Shown in pieces: positions 7,454 to 15,275 of a stretch of 64,000 bases of DNA. The number at the start of each line of letters is the position of its first letter. Position 1 is the first letter of the stretch. The stretch is from NCBI RefSeq assembly GCF_017377795.1, contig NZ_JAFRDR010000013.1:1-64000 (forward strand), in the 5' to 3' direction. The notes beneath the pieces were generated by a model. That model had not been told where the DNA came from. It searched no databases and saw only the letters and a program-made list of their open reading frames with translations. Made by a program: the position numbers and the translations under genes. Source of the stretch: Williamsia soli (lineage in GTDB: Bacteria > Actinomycetota > Actinomycetes > Mycobacteriales > Mycobacteriaceae).

Positions 7454-8064
7454 GCTGTTTCTGCCTTGGTTGTCACACTCGATACCAGTGCGCCCGACAG
7501 TGCCTGCGCAGCAGCGGGGAACAGTACGGGTGGCAGCCCCTCGAGAGCTGGGTCGCTCACGCTGAAACCCTTCATCGGTGGCAGCAACTCGACGTTCGGT
7601 CGCAGTGCCAGCGCCGTGCAGTACTGCTTCCACACAGGTGTTCTCGTGAATCCGGGTGGCGCCGACGCCGCGACCACCACCGGGGCGAGACTTCCCTGGA
7701 TGGCCAGCATCGCCGGTGAGTCGCAGAGGCCCGCCGACAATCTGGACACGAAATGCATGGTGGCCGGGTGGACGAGGTACCCGTCGGCCCACTGCCCGAG
7801 TTCGACGTGCACGGGACGTTGCTCGTTGTCCGACCACGTGTCGATCAGGGGCTCGTAGCCGAATCCGCGGATCGTGCCCAGTCCGACGAACTGGAGGGCC
7901 GACGGGGTCAGCACCACGCGGATCTCGGTGCTCGGTGACGTCGAACTCAGCCAGCCCAGCCACGAATGCAGAAACGACGCCCCGAGGGCCCCGGTGGCCA
8001 TGACGACGATTCGGCGGTCGGCAAGGCCTTCGATGGAATAGGTACTCGGATCCGACTCGGTCAT
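7450..8064 (-). CDS. LanD-type flavoprotein cysteine decarboxylase (HFCD family)
   Basis: A 204-aa member of the homo-oligomeric flavin-containing Cys decarboxylases. It has an N-terminal Rossmann strand (RIVVMATGALGASFL), a His in RPVHVEL at the position of the EpiD active-site His, and the flavin-binding VHPATMHFVSRLSAGLCD, matching the PATAN...GIADNL pattern. Such enzymes oxidatively decarboxylate a peptide C-terminal Cys to an enethiolate, which becomes S-aminovinyl-(methyl)cysteine. Both precursors in this operon end in Cys, which is exactly what the enzyme requires. The start and stop overlap the neighbouring genes. Confidence 0.85.
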   Translation of the reverse strand: MTESDPSTYSIEGLADRRIVVMATGALGASFLHSWLGWLSSTSPSTEIRVVLTPSALQFVGLGTIRGFGYEPLIDTWSDNEQRPVHVELGQWADGYLVHPATMHFVSRLSAGLCDSPAMLAIQGSLAPVVVAASAPPGFTRTPVWKQYCTALALRPNVELLPPMKGFSVSDPALEGLPPVLFPAAAQALSGALVSSVTTKAETA

Positions 8065-9092
8065 CGGGCCGCCACCGCCTCGGTCCGGGTCGACATCACA
8101 TAGGGCACCGCGCTTTCCGGCAACACCAGAGACGCAGCGGACTTCGCGTCCGCCACCGCGAGAATCTCTTCGAGGTCGTCGACCGCGTGTCCGGCACCGT
8201 ACATCTTGGATACCCCGAACACATTGAGTACCACTTCGTCGACCCCGCGTTCCTGTAGGCGGGTCATCGCAGCGACGATCTCGTCGGCCGACCCGTACAG
8301 GTACGTATTCGACGACACCAGCTCGCCGGCGCCTGCCCACGGATCCGCCGGGTCAGCCGGGATGCCTGCCGATCGGAGCATGGCCGTGTAGTGGGGTGCG
8401 GCCAGGTGCGCACCGACCGCGGCGTGGGCAAGCTGTCTCGGGTCGCGGCCGGGGCGACGAACAGCAGCGTGGACCACGCTCGCGACTCGCGGCGCGGGCC
8501 GCATCGACTCGGCTGCTGCCGAACGCATCTCCGGGATCAGGGTGTGCTCGAGGTACTCCTCGGGCGTCAGCCACGTGATGGCCCACTCTGCCTTGCCGCC
8601 TGCGCATCTGGCCATGCTCGGCCGCAGGACACCGAGGCCGGTCTCCACCGACCCGAACAGTTTGTCGACGCGTTCAGGCCCGTCGGCGGGCCCGGTTTGC
8701 AGCGGGCGCGGAATGATGGTCTTCACCTGGTCCAGGAATTCACCTGCCTGACGAACAGGAGCTTTCATCGGGGCACCGAAGACAGCGCGCTGGAACGCAG
8801 TACTACCCGGACCGACGCCGGCGACGTAGGTCTGCCCGGTCAACCGCCCGATCGATTGGGCCTGTACGGCGAATCCATGGGAGTGGAACAAGGGATAGAG
8901 CGCCACCGCACTGCCGAACGGCAGGGCGTAACCCCGCCCGGCCAGTCCAGCCATCGTCAGATGCGAATCGACGGTCGATGAGTGGCCGAACCACAGTCGG
9001 TGCCCGCCGCGGCGTGCCGCTTCCGCGTAGGGGATCACCGGTCCGATGGCAGTTGGCATCTCGGGATAGAAGACTCCGATGTTCGAGTTCAC
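8061..9092 (-). CDS. F420-type luciferase-like oxidoreductase (candidate LanJ dehydroamino-acid reductase)
   Basis: A luciferase-like (LLM) TIM-barrel flavin/F420 enzyme of about 343 aa, with VAGVGPGSTAFQRAVFG and a C-terminal ERGVDEVVLNVFG segment of the family. In lexapeptide-type class V clusters an F420H2-dependent LLM reductase converts dehydroalanine to D-Ala; placement between the peptidase and LanD genes favours that role here. The GTG at 9092 overlaps the upstream stop (GTGA) like its neighbours; an alternative GTG at 9104 would add four residues. F420 rather than FMN use is inferred from relatives and context. Confidence 0.8.
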   Translation of the reverse strand: MNSNIGVFYPEMPTAIGPVIPYAEAARRGGHRLWFGHSSTVDSHLTMAGLAGRGYALPFGSAVALYPLFHSHGFAVQAQSIGRLTGQTYVAGVGPGSTAFQRAVFGAPMKAPVRQAGEFLDQVKTIIPRPLQTGPADGPERVDKLFGSVETGLGVLRPSMARCAGGKAEWAITWLTPEEYLEHTLIPEMRSAAAESMRPAPRVASVVHAAVRRPGRDPRQLAHAAVGAHLAAPHYTAMLRSAGIPADPADPWAGAGELVSSNTYLYGSADEIVAAMTRLQERGVDEVVLNVFGVSKMYGAGHAVDDLEEILAVADAKSAASLVLPESAVPYVMSTRTEAVAAR

Positions 9093-10237
9093 AATTCGAC
9101 CCACTTTCCGTTACAGGGATTGGGTGACATCACCAGCGCGTGGAATCCGGTCGGCCGGTAGAGGTCGTGAAGGGTTCGAGAGATCGCCGTGCCGGCGCTC
9201 GCGCACAGCTCGGCGGGTGTCCTGCTGGTGTCGAGGGCAGACGGGAGCGAGCCTTCGAGCACCGCTGCCCGTTCGTCCGCAGCACCTTGCATATGGTCCC
9301 GGTCCACGATGGTGCGGCCACGGAGGTAGCTCGCCGCGGCCAGCATGGTGCTGTCCGACAGGGGTTCTGCCGAGAACGTCTCCAGCGCAGTGCGGATGGC
9401 CGCGTCGCAGCTGCTTTCGTCGCCGGGGGTGGTCTGCACGTCGATGACCAGTAGGTGTCGGCCATCGCGATGTAGGAGGGTCGACTGCGGGCTGTAGCTC
9501 AGGCCGCGTTCCCGGCGCACCAGGTCCACCAGGAGCGAGCCGTGCACACCGCCGAATGCGACGTTCACCAGACTCCGGGCGAGCTGTTCGGATCCGTCGG
9601 CCGGCGGGGTCAGGAAGCGGTACCAGCGAACCCAGGACGACCGCACGGGAACGCGGGCCCACCGTCGGGTCGCCACCGGCTCTGGGATCGTCTCCGGGGC
9701 CGCAGACTCTTCTGGGCGGGCAAGGGGCGGTTGGTCGTCAACGCCGGTGGACAGCGCACGACAGATCTTGTCCCGCGCGGCATCCAGATCTCCTGTGTTG
9801 CCCCCACCGGATACGACGACATCGAAGACGAGAGTCGGGAGCAATGCCGCAAGCCGGCCTTCGCGCTGCGGTCCGGCACTGTCGTCGACGCTGTCGAAGG
9901 TGAGGGCCGTGATCAATTCGGCCGGTGACGTCGGGGGCTGAGCGCCGGCCACGGGTGTGGAATGCAGACGCTCACGCCACGTGGTCAAAGACGTTGCCAA
10001 GATGTCGATGTCCCACTCTCGGGCCCGGCTGGTGCAGGTGACAACGATGCCCTCGGGTCCGGCGACTGCACGCCCCGCGTGCAGCCCGACTTCATGCAGG
10101 GCCAGTGTCATCGCCCGTGCCAGTCGCGTCCGGTCGGCCCAGTCGACCGCAGGGCGGGCGACGAGCGCGACGTACAGGAGGTCGGTTCCACCGCGGCGCG
10201 GTATATCGGGGGCGGCAACAGCTTCGGTGGTCGTCAT
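9089..10237 (-). CDS. M16-family peptidase-like protein, non-catalytic partner
   Basis: A 382-aa M16 (pitrilysin/MPP-fold) protein without any HxxEH zinc motif. It keeps the Arg/Tyr element of substrate-binding M16 domains in RRERGLSYSPQSTL and a FGGVHGSLLVDLV helix before it. That is the pattern of the non-catalytic subunit in M16 heterodimers (MPP alpha, PqqG-like). It overlaps the catalytic partner gene by ATGA and likely pairs with its product to remove the leader from the lanthipeptide. Its length equals two M16 domains. Confidence 0.82.
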   Translation of the reverse strand: MTTTEAVAAPDIPRRGGTDLLYVALVARPAVDWADRTRLARAMTLALHEVGLHAGRAVAGPEGIVVTCTSRAREWDIDILATSLTTWRERLHSTPVAGAQPPTSPAELITALTFDSVDDSAGPQREGRLAALLPTLVFDVVVSGGGNTGDLDAARDKICRALSTGVDDQPPLARPEESAAPETIPEPVATRRWARVPVRSSWVRWYRFLTPPADGSEQLARSLVNVAFGGVHGSLLVDLVRRERGLSYSPQSTLLHRDGRHLLVIDVQTTPGDESSCDAAIRTALETFSAEPLSDSTMLAAASYLRGRTIVDRDHMQGAADERAAVLEGSLPSALDTSRTPAELCASAGTAISRTLHDLYRPTGFHALVMSPNPCNGKWVEL

Positions 10238-11466
10238 GCCGGCACCTCCGCTCGGTGCACCGCGGACCGCAGCATGGCGACAGGGGTGTGTGCGACGCGG
10301 TGGAGGTAGGCCTCGACATCTGGGGCCGAGACCAGCTCGACGTTCCTACGCCGCTCGAGTGTGTCGAGACCGAACACGGTGTCGCGAGCCAGCAGCGCGG
10401 AGAAGGTCGCCGTACTCGACAGCGTCTTGTCGATCCCGTCGAGCGCCTTCGCGACAGCCCGATCCAGCAGGCGACGATCCGCACCGGCGAGGTCCCGTGG
10501 GAACCGGGCGACCGGACCGCCGGCGCTCGGACCACTGCCGATCAGAATGTTCCGGTCAGGGCCCATCGTGGGACCGAAAAGCCCGAGTTGCCAGTGCGTT
10601 CGGTTCTGGACCAGGTTCGCCCACTCGACGGCGACGATGGCAGCCGCATCGGTCGCTTCCCTGTTGATGGAGGAGCTGCCGGCAACATATTGCACCGACG
10701 CGTGCATGGGGATCAGTGTGGCCACACTGCCGTGCACGTCGTGTGGGCCGTCGAGCACACCCACCATTCCATCGTCCTCGGTGTCGTCGGCCCCAGCGGC
10801 GCCACCGACAGCGTCGATCACATCGTGGGGTTCCCACGGGCCGACCACGGCGACGGAGTGATGGCTCCGGCGATAGGTCCGGTCCCAGAACTGCTCGACA
10901 CCGTCCACCGATGCCGCCTCGAGGTCCGTCAGATCAGAGAACCCGTTGTGCCGCAGCCCATGGTCTGAGCTCAGTGCCGAGAGTGCGTCGATCCAGGGAA
11001 AGCCCGCGACCGGCGAAGACGACATCCGTAGCGCCACTTCTTGGCGAATGACCGCCTTCTCGCGATCGAGGTCGACGGGGGTGATCGGCGGCGACGTGGC
11101 GCGGCGGCGGGCGAGGTCGATCCAGTGCACCAGGTCCTGCCGCGCCGGAGCGGGGATCGCGAAACTGAATTCAGTGTGAAACGGGTATGTCTGGGCATTG
11201 GAGAGGCCACCGACTGCCAGGATGCAACCCTCCACGAGATGCCCGAACTGATCGCGGACGCTCTGATGCGCGAGATGCTCGGTCAAGTGGGCGAATCCGG
11301 CCTCACCCGGCTGCTCGTGGGCCGTCCCGACGGGTACGACGACGGTGACACCAAGGGTGCGTGCGCCGGGGATCCGGCCCACGGAAAGTTTGTTGCGACC
11401 GATGGTTCCGCGACTCACCGACAGCTCGGTCGCCGCGATGGGCGTCATGATCTGGCTGGTCGTCAT
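10234..11466 (-). CDS. M16-family zinc peptidase, catalytic subunit (leader removal)
   Basis: A 410-aa M16 metallopeptidase. The inverted zinc motif HxxEH is present as HLTEH (His60, Glu63, His64), and the distal EKAVIRQE element supplies the third ligand (Glu143 by spacing). The usual glycine-rich loop precedes the motif (GTAHEQPGEAGFAH). It is the first gene after the two precursor genes and the intercistronic hairpin, and its stop overlaps the non-catalytic M16 partner. The most economical role is proteolytic release of the leader from the modified precursors. Confidence 0.9.
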   Translation of the reverse strand: MTTSQIMTPIAATELSVSRGTIGRNKLSVGRIPGARTLGVTVVVPVGTAHEQPGEAGFAHLTEHLAHQSVRDQFGHLVEGCILAVGGLSNAQTYPFHTEFSFAIPAPARQDLVHWIDLARRRATSPPITPVDLDREKAVIRQEVALRMSSSPVAGFPWIDALSALSSDHGLRHNGFSDLTDLEAASVDGVEQFWDRTYRRSHHSVAVVGPWEPHDVIDAVGGAAGADDTEDDGMVGVLDGPHDVHGSVATLIPMHASVQYVAGSSSINREATDAAAIVAVEWANLVQNRTHWQLGLFGPTMGPDRNILIGSGPSAGGPVARFPRDLAGADRRLLDRAVAKALDGIDKTLSSTATFSALLARDTVFGLDTLERRRNVELVSAPDVEAYLHRVAHTPVAMLRSAVHRAEVPA

Positions 11467-11531
11467 CGTTCACCTGTCCGTCCTCGTGGGTGCCGACTGG
11501 ATCGATCACGGTGTGCTTGCGCTCCCGGGGA

Positions 11532-11565
11532 TTGCCGCGGGGGCACCGTGACGCCCCCGCGGCAA
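11532..11565. terminator. Intra-operon hairpin between precursor and peptidase genes
   Basis: Perfect 13-bp stem (TTGCCGCGGGGGC / GCCCCCGCGGCAA) with an 8-nt loop just downstream of the second precursor on the minus strand, and with no T-run. A partial terminator or mRNA-stabilising hairpin here would raise precursor mRNA over enzyme mRNA, a common RiPP arrangement. Confidence 0.7.
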
Positions 11566-11580
11566 CGCTGTCAGGTCAGC

Positions 11581-11787
11581 TCAGCAGCCGGCCCCGATGG
11601 TGATGCTGGTGCTGGTGACGACTCCGGCGCTCGCGCCGATCGAGAACGCTGCGCACTCCGGGCTCGATGCCGTCGCGAAGACGGAGATCGGGCTGATGCC
11701 GGGAGCGGACTCGACGCTCACCTGGGCGAGTTCTTCACCGCGTGCGTAGTTGCTGTAGCCGGAGATGAGTGACTGTGAGTTGGGCAT
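11581..11787 (-). CDS. Class V lanthipeptide precursor peptide, second copy
   Basis: A 68-aa precursor with an AAAGGA ribosome site before the ATG at 11787. The leader (about residues 1-40) shares QSLISGYSNYA and ESAPG with the sister precursor. The core probably begins near SSPEC (residues 41-45) and is Ser/Thr/Gly/Ala-rich, with only two Cys: Cys45 and the C-terminal Cys68. Thr63 lies five residues before the last Cys, suiting an aminovinyl-methylcysteine ring; Cys45 can form a (methyl)lanthionine with Ser41 or Ser42. The exact leader/core boundary cannot be fixed from sequence. Confidence 0.88.
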   Translation of the reverse strand: MPNSQSLISGYSNYARGEELAQVSVESAPGISPISVFATASSPECAAFSIGASAGVVTSTSITIGAGC

Positions 11788-11873
11788 ACCATGTCCTTTG
11801 CTCGTGAATGCTGGTCAAGTGAAAGAGATTTGTTCGAACAAGTAGAGCTGTACTGCTGGGTGGTCGCGCGTGC

Positions 11874-12077
11874 TCAGCAACCCCAGGCGATGGTCGCCCC
11901 GACGCCGCCGGAGCTCACTACGCTCACGGCCGTGCCACATGCGGTCGACGACACACCGATGAAACTCAGAATGCCCGGCGTCGCGGACGGAGCTGTTTCA
12001 CTCATCTCGGTCAACTCCGGTGCTGCCGCATAGCTACGGTAACCAGCCACCAACGATTGTGTAACCGTCTCTGACAT
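11874..12077 (-). CDS. Class V lanthipeptide precursor peptide, first copy
   Basis: A 67-aa precursor. ATG 12077 has GGAAGGA upstream and excludes ten residues of a longer frame. The leader has QSLVAGYRSYA, PEL and ETAPS, aligned with the sister peptide. The likely core starts near SSTAC (residues 43-47), is rich in Ser, Thr, Val and Gly, and ends in TIAWGC. Cys47 and Cys67 are the only cysteines; Thr62 sits at Cys minus five. From memory, the core of the class V peptide cacaoidin also starts SSxxC and ends with Thr at minus five and WGC, a striking match. It lies 84 bp downstream of the HopA1-type lyase gene. Confidence 0.92.
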   Translation of the reverse strand: MSETVTQSLVAGYRSYAAAPELTEMSETAPSATPGILSFIGVSSTACGTAVSVVSSGGVGATIAWGC

Positions 12078-12161
12078 GAAGGTCCTTCCTTTCGGTCGTT
12101 CGGTCATTGCTTCAATTCGAGGAGCGTGCCCCTCGCCTGGCCGGGTGCGGCCAAGACTTGT

Positions 12162-13142
12162 TCAGAGCACCGGAGAATCAAGATTGCGATACACCGCACC
12201 GGGATCGACGTTTGCGGTGATCAACGCTCGACGGATTGCTCTGTGAATCTGGGGGTCCGGCTCGGCGGCTTCGGCGACGATGGCCCGCGCGATCGTGTTG
12301 CTCCGATGTTCGCCAAAGCTCGTACCGCCACGCGGCGCCGCCGTGTCCACAGGTTCCCACGCCATCGACACACCGTTCGTGAGCTGATGCCCGAACAGGG
12401 ACACTGGCGCATTCGGACGTTCGCTGCGCAGATGATCGGCGATCTCGCCGACCGCGTGCAGACTCTCCGATGGCAGGTAGACCACCATCGCGTCGTTTCG
12501 TGGGAATCCCGAACGCCGGGAGACGATCTTCACCCGCAGCGGAATCCCACGCTCCTCGACCCAGCCGATGAACGATGACCACACCTGCACTGCTTCCTCC
12601 GGATCACCGAGGTGGCGATACAGGCGCAGCAGACGCGAGGTGTGGCCGCCGCCGGCAGATGACGTGTAGAACATGAACCCTAGTGACAACCGGCTCTCCA
12701 CCGACGGAACCGTCGCCACCGCGCTGTGCTCGCTCTCCGACAGAATCGCCGGTGGCTCGAAGAACACGCGAATACCGTTCAGGGACAGCACGAGACCGGA
12801 TTTGCCCGGCGCCCGTTCGACCATCGTCAGCCGGGACTGCCGATGCTTGACCGGTGTCGCCTCGTATAGACGGTGTTCCAGTTCCGGGTCCTCGAGCAGC
12901 GCCGGGATGAACTCGCCGTCGCCGCCTGCGACCATGCCGGCGTGGTACGTGCGGTACAGGTGTCCGCCCAGATCACGATGCAACTCGGCTGTGGTCTGCG
13001 CGACGATCTCTGTTCCGTCCACCACGATCTCGCATCCTCGTGGACCGGAGACGGCGTGCCGGGTGATCCGCGAGACCAACCATTCGATGCCGGGGTCGAG
13101 CGTGCGCGTCAGAACAGGCTGTGTTGTGGCCGTCGTGGTCAT
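12162..13142 (-). CDS. HopA1-type lanthipeptide lyase (class V LanY-like)
   Basis: A 326-aa protein with the C-terminal HopA1 effector-like domain. Visible family marks are LGFMFYTSSAG, an ESLHAVGEIADHL helix and the terminal TSFGEHRSNTIARAI motif (about residues 274-288). In class V lanthipeptides and thioamitides this family eliminates phosphate from phospho-Ser/Thr to give dehydroamino acids. It overlaps the kinase gene by ATGA and lies immediately before the precursors, the textbook kinase-HopA1-precursor arrangement. Confidence 0.87.
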   Translation of the reverse strand: MTTTATTQPVLTRTLDPGIEWLVSRITRHAVSGPRGCEIVVDGTEIVAQTTAELHRDLGGHLYRTYHAGMVAGGDGEFIPALLEDPELEHRLYEATPVKHRQSRLTMVERAPGKSGLVLSLNGIRVFFEPPAILSESEHSAVATVPSVESRLSLGFMFYTSSAGGGHTSRLLRLYRHLGDPEEAVQVWSSFIGWVEERGIPLRVKIVSRRSGFPRNDAMVVYLPSESLHAVGEIADHLRSERPNAPVSLFGHQLTNGVSMAWEPVDTAAPRGGTSFGEHRSNTIARAIVAEAAEPDPQIHRAIRRALITANVDPGAVYRNLDSPVL

Positions 13143-14230
13143 GCTGCGTACCGCCCTTCGGTCAGGCCGAGGACCTCGGCGTAGTCCCCTCCGCCGAGAA
13201 TGGCTTCTCGCCCGATACCTGCAAGCGCTCGGTCCAGAGCTGACAACCGTCCGAAGTACGTGCCTGCCGCCAGCGCCCGGTCGAACAACTGCCAGCCGAA
13301 GTACTGCACGCCACGTGCCACGAAATCGCTGGTGATGCCGGGCCGCTCGTCCCGGTAGGCCTCCCAGACGGTCCGTGCTGCGGGCATGGCTTCGGACAGG
13401 GCGGTGGTGCCGCGCTCTATGATCTCGTCATCGGTCACCGAACCCTCGTCCCCGCCGGCAAAAGAGGCCAGGCTCTTGCGAACCCGGTGATAGAAGACCT
13501 CACCCATCAGTGCGCCCACGTCTCGTGCGCCGTCCTCGAGCCGAAAGTCCTCCCAATCCAGGATCCAGTTGGCGGTTTCGGTCAGCAGGATCTGGTCGCC
13601 GCGGAGATCGCCGTGGATGGGCACACGCGGGGTGTCGACTTTCGCAAGGATGTTGAGCGCTTCTCGCAATTCGTTGTCCGACTGGATGATCCGCCACATG
13701 TCCAGCTGGCCCATGGTCGATCCATAGTACATCTGCAGGGAGATGGCGTTGGGCCCGTGGGGCGGAAAGAACGGATTGGTGTGGTCGGTCGCGTCCGCGT
13801 ACTGCACGGGAAGATTGTGCAGTCCGGCGACGCACCGGCCGACGCGGGCGAGCGTCACCGCGTCCATCTCGTCGTCCCGGATCATTTTTCCTGCACTCTC
13901 ACCGCCGGTGATGTACTCGTACACGACGGTGTGGGAGACGTCGTCTCGGGCCAACAGAGCCGGGGTCGACGTGTCCCGCGACGGATCGGACAGATCGAGC
14001 GACTCATGGAAGGACACGCTACGGAAGTAGCGTTCTGCCGCCCCCAGACCGGTCATCCTCTTGATGAAGACCACCTGGTTGTCACTGAATGTGATACTGC
14101 CGCTGATGTTTCGGCCGAGCAGCGGCTGTACATCCTCGACGTCGGATTCGGACCTGTCCAGCTTCGGGAAGATGTGCGAGACGGAATCGAGCAATTGTCG
14201 TTCTTGTTGCCGCAGAGGCGTCTTGGTCAC
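13139..14230 (-). CDS. APH-type Ser/Thr kinase of class V lanthipeptide synthesis (LanK-like)
   Basis: A 363-aa kinase of the aminoglycoside phosphotransferase fold with intact catalytic elements: beta-3 lysine in FIKRM (Lys57), the catalytic loop HGDLRGDQ (Asp208, with Gln213 in the usual Asn position) and the metal Asp in ILDWED (Asp225). It should phosphorylate core Ser/Thr as the first half of dehydration, the HopA1-like partner doing elimination. The GTG at 14230 overlaps the methyltransferase stop (GTGA); a longer frame to 14308 lacks a ribosome site and would overlap that gene more. Confidence 0.88.
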   Translation of the reverse strand: MTKTPLRQQERQLLDSVSHIFPKLDRSESDVEDVQPLLGRNISGSITFSDNQVVFIKRMTGLGAAERYFRSVSFHESLDLSDPSRDTSTPALLARDDVSHTVVYEYITGGESAGKMIRDDEMDAVTLARVGRCVAGLHNLPVQYADATDHTNPFFPPHGPNAISLQMYYGSTMGQLDMWRIIQSDNELREALNILAKVDTPRVPIHGDLRGDQILLTETANWILDWEDFRLEDGARDVGALMGEVFYHRVRKSLASFAGGDEGSVTDDEIIERGTTALSEAMPAARTVWEAYRDERPGITSDFVARGVQYFGWQLFDRALAAGTYFGRLSALDRALAGIGREAILGGGDYAEVLGLTEGRYAA

Positions 14231-14967
14231 TTCGCCTGCTCCTTGCGATAGAGCGACAGACACCTCGGACTGTCGGGCCCGAAAGGGGTGGTGCCCCAGT
14301 CGGCCCATCGCTCGGCCACGACCAAGCCGGCGATCCGCGCAACTGCGTCCATCTCGAGAGGAAAGAGGTAGCGCAGCACGTGCGTGTAGTTGAACTGGTC
14401 ACCGTTTTGCAGCACCAGATTCTGCGAGATCAGCAGTTGACGAGTCGGTTCCACCACATACTGTTCCAACTGCGTGATCTCTTCGCTCAACTGCCTCATC
14501 TGCGCGTCGGGCTTGCGCAGTCCGTGATACTGATTCGGATTGAAGGTCTCGACGAGGAAGAAGCCGTCATCGGCCAGGGCCGCGGCCGCGTTGCGAAAGA
14601 CCGCGATCTGCTCGTCCAGCGTCTTCGCGACGAACAGGGTGTTGATCATCAGCAGTACCGCGTCGAAGGTTCCCTCCGCGGGTTCGCCGATGAAGTCCTG
14701 CTCGACGACCTTGACCAGGCCCTCGGTGTCCTTCTCCTTCAGAATGGTGAGCATGTCGGTGGATATGTCCAGCCCAGTCACCTCAAACCCGCTCTGCGCC
14801 AACGGAAGAGCAATCCGTCCGGTACCCACACCGTATTCGAGCACACGAGTCCCAGCGGTCCTCGAATGCATGAAATCACACAACGTCGCGATGTCGTCGA
14901 AGAAGTCCGGATAGAGCAGATCGTAGATCTGGGCGATTCGGGATGGGTAGAGATTCTGTACAGACAT
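14227..14967 (-). CDS. Class I SAM-dependent methyltransferase of the lanthipeptide cluster
   Basis: A 246-aa Rossmann methyltransferase with motif I VLEYGVGTGRIALPLA, motif II GLDISTDML and a post-II FDAVLLMINTLF stretch. It is the first gene of the minus-strand operon. Related clusters methylate the N-terminal amine of the mature peptide, sometimes to N,N-dimethyl; that is the likeliest job here. ATG 14967 is chosen for the N-terminus MSVQNLYPSR; an upstream ATG at 14985 would add six residues. Confidence 0.88.
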   Translation of the reverse strand: MSVQNLYPSRIAQIYDLLYPDFFDDIATLCDFMHSRTAGTRVLEYGVGTGRIALPLAQSGFEVTGLDISTDMLTILKEKDTEGLVKVVEQDFIGEPAEGTFDAVLLMINTLFVAKTLDEQIAVFRNAAAALADDGFFLVETFNPNQYHGLRKPDAQMRQLSEEITQLEQYVVEPTRQLLISQNLVLQNGDQFNYTHVLRYLFPLEMDAVARIAGLVVAERWADWGTTPFGPDSPRCLSLYRKEQAK

Positions 14968-15275
14968 GAGCAATTCCCTTCTCATACCGGTAGTTTGGCG
15001 TCTAGCGCGCAATAGCGGCGCGGGTGCGAGGCACCCTGCTGTATCGAAACTCTTGCTGTAAACCTTGGTTCGTTCCCGCTGCAACCGAGAGTATTGATGA
15101 ATGCGCCGACCTTCAACGCGATGCCGCCTCTCACAGCCTTGTTCAGTCAGTGTTCACATCCACGCCACCAACCCGTTATCACCGTCGAGTCAAGCGGACC
15201 GAGCTTCCAATTAGGCTGCTACGCATCGCCGCAGGACGCAGTGGGATCAGAGCATCCGTTCGCCGCGGTATGAAG
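14968..15275. promoter_or_regulatory. 308-bp region holding the lanthipeptide operon promoter
   Basis: No credible gene. It separates the 3' end of the minus-strand tetR from the methyltransferase start, so the promoter for the whole minus-strand lanthipeptide operon must lie here unless tetR is co-transcribed. I could not assign -35/-10 boxes with confidence. Confidence 0.5.
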
